Source: Kribbella sandramycini
GTDB taxonomy: Bacteria; Actinomycetota; Actinomycetes; Propionibacteriales; Kribbellaceae
Length of the DNA: 64,000 nt
Direction: 5' to 3'
Assembly: GCF_013131805.1 (NCBI RefSeq)
Contig: NZ_JABJRC010000002.1
Coordinates: forward strand, 620,001-684,000
In this document: in pieces, positions 60,001 through 64,000 of the stretch
Layout of the letters: every line of letters starts with the position of its first letter
Numbering within the stretch: the stretch's first letter is position 1
Notes under the pieces: generated by a model
Database searches by the model: none
The model's input: only the letters and a program-made list of their open reading frames with translations
What the model was told of the DNA's origin: nothing
Made by a program: the position numbers and the translations under genes

Positions 60001-61891
60001 CACCCAGTGTGACGACCTCGGAGCCGCCGCCGGGCAGCGTGATCCGCACCGCCGTACCGGTCACCGCGACATCGATGCCCTCGGCAAGCGCTTCCGGCCG
60101 CAACGCGTCCCGGGTGAGGACGACGGCGCTCACCAGCACCAGCGGTGTGCCGCGATGCGGGGCGGTCAAGTACGGCGTCGCCGAGTGCACCCCGAACGCG
60201 TTGGCCCCGAGCCCGCGATGGATCCCGGCCTCGTCGTACCCGTGCAGCCCGACGATCGCCGACAACAGGCCGTCATCATTGCGCGCCGACGCGGCCACCT
60301 CCGAAGTCGTTGCTGCGGGCAATGAAGCCCCGGCGACCGCGAACCCGCCGCTGCGCACCAGCGCGCCGTCCGGCCCGTCGACCAGCGCGCACCGGATCTC
60401 CCAGCCGCCGTGCACCACGGACGCCGCCTCGATCCGCCATGGCCCCTCGGAGCCCAGCCAGGCCTGGTGCCACGACGACGCCGTCCGTCCACTGACGCCG
60501 ATCCGGCGGATCCGGCCGCGCGTACTCGACCGGCCGTCCGGCGCGACCAGCGAGATCAGACTGTCGATCCGCGGCGCCGAGTCGCTCAGCTCCGGCCCGG
60601 CGTGGTTCGCGTAGGCAAGCCGGTTGTAGTGCGCGTCGCCCTCCGGCTCGACACCGGACGGCTCGGCCAACGGCTGCTTGTCCGACCCATGGTTGACCAG
60701 CTGCACCACCTGCGCGTGCCGGCTCGCGTGCACGATCCAGCCCGGCGCGGGCATCGCCCGCACCTGGTCGGCCTCGTCGAGCGGGATCGTCTCCTCGGCG
60801 TCCGCCCAGACCGGGTGCTCCGGCGGCAGGATCAGCCCGACGAACCCCTTCGACGCCCAGTACGGCGATCCCGGCCCGGAGTACGCCTGCGTCGTCGGCA
60901 GGAATGTGTCGTACCAGCCGAGCGTCAGCAGCCCGCGCTCATCCGGGACGCCGTGCTGCACGAAGTGCCGCGCGATCCCCGAACACAGCCGCCGCGTCTG
61001 ACCCGGCGACAGGGGAGTGGCGTCGAGCAGCGCACCCATCCAGTACGGCGCCGCCGCGGCCATCCGATACGTCAGCGACCGGCCCTGATAGATCGGCGCT
61101 CCGTCGTTCCCGACCAGATGGACGGCGTCCTCCAGGAACAGGCTCAACCGCTCCCGGTACACCTGCAGCCGATCCTCGTACTCCGCTCCCGGCGTCGCCG
61201 CCGCCATCCGGGCCCAGAGCCCCGGGTACAGATGCATCGCCCAGCCGATGTAGTTGTCGAAGGCCTGCCCGTCACCGTCGCTGTACCAGCCGTCGCCGAC
61301 GTACCAGTCCTCGATCCGATCGAGCCCGCCGTCGATGTCCTCCTGCGAGAACGGCGCGCCGACCGAGGCGAGGAACTGCTCGCTGACCACCTGAAACAGC
61401 CGCCAGTTGTTGTCGTGCGTCGTCGAGCCGATGAACCCGCCGAGCCACTCCGCGACGTGCTGCTGGGCGCGGTCGTCGAGCCGCTCCCAGATCCACTCGC
61501 GGGTCTCGTGCAGCGCGACCGCGATCGCCGCGGCCTCGACCATCTGCTGCGAACGCGGAGTCAGCCGCAGCCACGACTCCGGGTGCTCCGGGTTGGCGCC
61601 GTTCGCGACGCCGCGCGCGTACCGCTCGATCAGCGCCTCGCAGCCCTTGCCCTGGACGCCCGCGATCCGGAACGCCGCGAGCATGAACGACCGCGCGAAC
61701 CCCTCCAGCTGGTCGGACGCCGTCCCCGACCGGCTCGGCCGCCCCGGCAGCGCGATGAGCGCCGAGCCGGGGGAGAAGTACGGCACCAGCGAGTCGAGCA
61801 GATGATCCGCCAGGCCCTCCCAGTGCGCGCGGGTCCATCCAGTCTGGCGCGACAGGACGCGGTCGGTGTCGGGCAGGATCAGGCGGGTCAT
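59996..61891 (-). CDS. DUF2264 domain protein (alpha/alpha-barrel, glycan-related)
   Basis: 631-residue protein of the DUF2264 family. The N-terminal ~360 residues contain an all-helical barrel typical of polysaccharide lyases and glycoside hydrolases ('WERLDDRAQQHVAEWLGGFIGSTTHDNNWRLFQV', 'YVGDGWYSDGDGQAFDNYIGWAMHLYPGLWARM', 'LTYRMAAAAPYWMG'). The rest is a beta-rich domain as in heparinase-type lyases. A role in uronate or polysaccharide breakdown is likely but not proved. ATG 61891 overlaps the dehydrogenase stop (ATGA). There is no signal peptide, so it acts inside the cell on imported oligomers. Confidence 0.85.
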   Translation of the reverse strand: MTRLILPDTDRVLSRQTGWTRAHWEGLADHLLDSLVPYFSPGSALIALPGRPSRSGTASDQLEGFARSFMLAAFRIAGVQGKGCEALIERYARGVANGANPEHPESWLRLTPRSQQMVEAAAIAVALHETREWIWERLDDRAQQHVAEWLGGFIGSTTHDNNWRLFQVVSEQFLASVGAPFSQEDIDGGLDRIEDWYVGDGWYSDGDGQAFDNYIGWAMHLYPGLWARMAAATPGAEYEDRLQVYRERLSLFLEDAVHLVGNDGAPIYQGRSLTYRMAAAAPYWMGALLDATPLSPGQTRRLCSGIARHFVQHGVPDERGLLTLGWYDTFLPTTQAYSGPGSPYWASKGFVGLILPPEHPVWADAEETIPLDEADQVRAMPAPGWIVHASRHAQVVQLVNHGSDKQPLAEPSGVEPEGDAHYNRLAYANHAGPELSDSAPRIDSLISLVAPDGRSSTRGRIRRIGVSGRTASSWHQAWLGSEGPWRIEAASVVHGGWEIRCALVDGPDGALVRSGGFAVAGASLPAATTSEVAASARNDDGLLSAIVGLHGYDEAGIHRGLGANAFGVHSATPYLTAPHRGTPLVLVSAVVLTRDALRPEALAEGIDVAVTGTAVRITLPGGGSEVVTLGG

Positions 61892-62904
61892 GCGAGCCTC
61901 GCGATCTCGGTGGGGCTGATGGCGTGCTGGAGGGGACGGCCGGCGGCCAGGTGTTCCAGTTCGCTGACAGCGAGCTCGCCGAGGCGTGCGATCTCGTTGC
62001 CGACGGCGCCGGCGACGTGCGGGGTGATGAAGACGTTCGGGAGGTCGAGCAGCGGCGAGTCGGCCGGCAGCGGCTCGGGGTCGGTGACGTCGAGGACGGC
62101 GTCCAGGCGGCCGGAGACGCATTCGCGCTCGAGTGCGGCGGCGTCGATGATCTTGCCGCGCGCGGTGTTGATGACGACCGAGCCGTCCTTGAGCAGGCCG
62201 AGCAGGTGGGCGTCGACGAGCCCGACGGTCTCCGGGAGGAGCGGCGCGTGCACGCTGAGGATGTCGCTGCGCCGGAACAGCTCGTCGTTCGAGACCAGCT
62301 CCGCGCCGAGCCCGGCCGCCTCGTCGGCGTTCAGGTACGGGTCGCTGATCAGCACCTTGAGGTCGTAGGTGCGCAGCCGATCGGCGACGAGCCGCGCGAT
62401 CCGGGAGGCGCCGAGCAGGCCGACCGTCGTCCCGTAGCTGCCGGGCATGCCGTGCGGGTCGGCCTTGCTGCGCTCGATCCGGTACTGCGCGGCCAGCCGG
62501 AAGGCTCGCTTGCCGGAGAGCACGATCGCGGCCACCGTGAACTCGGCGACCGGCAGCGCATTCGCGAAGGCAGCCGACGAGACCTGGATCCCGCGGTCGA
62601 AAGCGCTCGGATCGACGATCGACTTCACCGAGCCGGCGGCGTGCAGGATCGCCTGCAACTTCGGCGCGGCGTCCAGCACCTCGGGCGTGATCTTCGGGCA
62701 GCCCCAGCCGGTCAGCAGGACGTCGACCTCGGGCAGCGCGGCCGCCACCGCCGGATCGTCCAGGAACCCGCCGCGCGGCGAGACGGGCAGGACGGTGGCG
62801 ACGGCGTCCAGGCGAGCGCGGACGGCGGGCACGAGCACCCGGGCGCGGCTGGCGTCGTTGAGGGCCAGCATCACGGTCAGGGCGGGAGCGGAATCAGGCT
62901 GCAC
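61888..62904 (-). CDS. D-2-hydroxyacid dehydrogenase family protein
   Basis: 338-residue NAD(P)-dependent dehydrogenase. The Rossmann motif appears as 'GLLGASRIARLVADRL'. The catalytic trio is visible as Arg in 'VINTARGKIID', Glu in 'DVTDPEPLP' and His in 'FITPHVAGAVG'. It likely oxidises or reduces a hydroxy/keto acid from sugar-acid metabolism with the coupled DUF2264 enzyme. GTG 62904 is fixed by TAGATT 7 nt upstream; a LacI-like operator lies next to this promoter. Confidence 0.87.
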   Translation of the reverse strand: MQPDSAPALTVMLALNDASRARVLVPAVRARLDAVATVLPVSPRGGFLDDPAVAAALPEVDVLLTGWGCPKITPEVLDAAPKLQAILHAAGSVKSIVDPSAFDRGIQVSSAAFANALPVAEFTVAAIVLSGKRAFRLAAQYRIERSKADPHGMPGSYGTTVGLLGASRIARLVADRLRTYDLKVLISDPYLNADEAAGLGAELVSNDELFRRSDILSVHAPLLPETVGLVDAHLLGLLKDGSVVINTARGKIIDAAALERECVSGRLDAVLDVTDPEPLPADSPLLDLPNVFITPHVAGAVGNEIARLGELAVSELEHLAAGRPLQHAISPTEIARLA

Positions 62905-62911
62905 AAGCAGC

Positions 62912-62930
62912 AATCTAGCAAGCGCTTTCC
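62912..62930 (-). promoter_or_regulatory. Leaderless promoter (TAGATT) with LacI-type operator
   Basis: Minus-strand TAGATT (62912-62917) ends 7 nt before GTG 62904. Directly upstream is GGAAAGCGCTTGC (62918-62930), close to the LacI/GalR consensus with its AAGCGCTT core. Binding there would block polymerase between -10 and -35. No lacI-family gene is in the window. Confidence 0.6.
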
Positions 62931-63081
62931 AGCACTGTCTCCCCAGTCGACGCGTCGTGGACATTTTCCGAAACTTTTTCCCGCGAACCGGAATGTGACC
63001 CGATCGACGGACGTTCTCACTGGACAGGGCAGGATAGGAGTTGCCTTCCCGCCCGGTAGGCGACGATGAAGGAGACGAACG

Positions 63082-63996
63082 ATGCTGCGACCGGACGACC
63101 TCTACGAGATCGTCGACGAGTCGGTGGCGACCGGCCCGGCGGCGACGCCGAAGGTGCTCGTGCACTCGCTGGACGGCTTCATGGACGCCGGTCAGGCGGG
63201 CCGCGTCACGGCGGACCACCTGCTGGAGACGCTGGAGAGCCGGCTGCTTGCCCGCTTCGACGTCGACCTGCTGCACGACTACCGCGCCCGGCGCCCCGAG
63301 GTGACCTTCTCCGAGGATCACTTCACCGACTACACGCCGCCGCAGCTCAACCTGCACATCCTCACCGATGACGCGGGTGTCGAGTTCCTGTTGCTGGAGG
63401 GCGTCGAACCCGACAACCACTGGAACCGGTTCACCGGCGCCGTCCGCCAGCTGATCGAGCGCTACAACGTGACGCTCACGATTGGCGTGCACGGCATCCC
63501 GATGGGCGTCCCGCACACCCGCCCGCTCGGCCTGACGGCGCATGCGACGCGGCCCGAGCTGGTCACCCGTTCGAACATCTGGGACGGCGAGATGCGCCTC
63601 CCGGCGAGCGCGGGCACCATGCTCCAGGTTCGCCTCGGCGAGGCCGGTAAGGATGCGATGGGCTTCGCCGTTCACGTCCCGCACTACCTCGCGGAGAACC
63701 GCTTCCCGGGCGCCGCGCTGGCCCTCGTGCACGCCATCTCCGCCGCGACCGGGCTGCTGCTCCCTAGTAAGGCTCTCTTCGACGAGGCCGCCATCACCGG
63801 CCGCATGGTCGACGAGCAGGTCGAGGCCTCGGAGGATGCGTCAGCGGTCGTCAATGCGCTCGAGACGCAGTACGACGCGGCCGCCGGGTCCGTCAGCCGC
63901 AAGAGCCTGCTGGCCGACTCGACGCCGTCCGCGGAGGAGCTGGGCGCCGAGGTCGAGCAGTTCCTGGCCGAGCTGAGCCGCGAAGACGACAAGTAA
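63082..63996 (+). CDS. PAC2-family protein (proteasome assembly chaperone-like)
   Basis: 304-residue PAC2-superfamily protein. The N-terminal 'KVLVHSLDGFMDAGQAG' and 'LLLEGVEPDNHWNRFTGAVRQL' segments and 'IGVHGIPMGVPHTRP' are typical of the actinobacterial group, with a charged C-terminal helix. Actinobacterial members are often conserved next to proteasome or central genes, but their function is not established. ATG 63082 follows GAAGGAGA. It is complete, stopping 4 nt before the window end. It is divergent from the dehydrogenase operon across 177 nt. Confidence 0.9.
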   Translation: MLRPDDLYEIVDESVATGPAATPKVLVHSLDGFMDAGQAGRVTADHLLETLESRLLARFDVDLLHDYRARRPEVTFSEDHFTDYTPPQLNLHILTDDAGVEFLLLEGVEPDNHWNRFTGAVRQLIERYNVTLTIGVHGIPMGVPHTRPLGLTAHATRPELVTRSNIWDGEMRLPASAGTMLQVRLGEAGKDAMGFAVHVPHYLAENRFPGAALALVHAISAATGLLLPSKALFDEAAITGRMVDEQVEASEDASAVVNALETQYDAAAGSVSRKSLLADSTPSAEELGAEVEQFLAELSREDDK

Positions 63997-64000
63997 CCCC

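Noticed and set aside
59246-60325. 359-codon open frame on the + strand over the ferritin gene
   Set aside because: It covers ferritin and the DUF2264 3' end on the opposite strand and has no domain.

Overview
This window is chromosomal DNA from a high-GC actinomycete. The evidence is the Actinomycetota-type order uvrC-rapZ-yvcK-whiA-gap-pgk-tpiA-secG-rbpA, a type VII (ESX) secretion locus, RbpA, WhiA, SigE-family and WYL regulators, GTG/TTG starts and many leaderless promoters. The style (RHS giants, DUF2264, TctABC, BCCT, LLM oxidoreductases) fits Propionibacteriales such as Kribbella; that genus call is inference. About 50 genes are supported. No rRNA, tRNA, CRISPR array, transposase or phage gene was seen.

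Layout. 1-6.3 kb: end of an ESX locus (3' part of eccC, a two-gene DUF6177-like pair, eccD, a Pro/Gln-rich protein with a degenerate MinD-like domain). 6.4-8.9 kb: a Rieske lipoprotein, a secreted subtilisin-like protease and a DUF6194-like protein. 8.9-23.7 kb: the uvrC-rapZ-yvcK and whiA-gap-pgk-tpiA-secG-rbpA backbone. It is split by a 6-kb block holding a sigma/anti-sigma-like pair and two related glycosyltransferases. 23.7-35.6 kb: single metabolic and regulatory genes (SMP-30-like protein, LigB-type dioxygenase, BCCT transporter, LLM oxidoreductase, cold-shock protein, emfourin-like protein, TetR, GH20 hexosaminidase, VOC protein, PhyH oxygenase with divergent AraC, DinB-ankyrin protein with divergent WYL regulator). 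35.6-39.7 kb: hrpA.

39.8-50.2 kb: two giant secreted proteins transcribed divergently, an RHS-repeat protein with an unrecognised C-terminal region and a DNRLRE/FG-GAP/ricin-lectin protein. 50.2-59.2 kb: a universal stress protein and a catabolic cluster, tctC-tctB-tctA opposite iclR-CoA transferase-citrate synthase-fold lyase, followed by an acyl-CoA synthetase/SDR pair. 59.4-64 kb: ferritin with a possible iron box, a dehydrogenase-DUF2264 operon behind a LacI-like operator, and a PAC2 protein.

The most promising functional unit is the TctABC/CoA-transferase/citryl-CoA-lyase-like cluster. It reads as a CoA-transferase-dependent route for an imported tricarboxylate, distinct from citrate lyase. 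The strongest general signal is regulatory: at nine starts a TANNNT hexamer lies exactly 6 or 7 bases before the start codon, the layout of leaderless genes.
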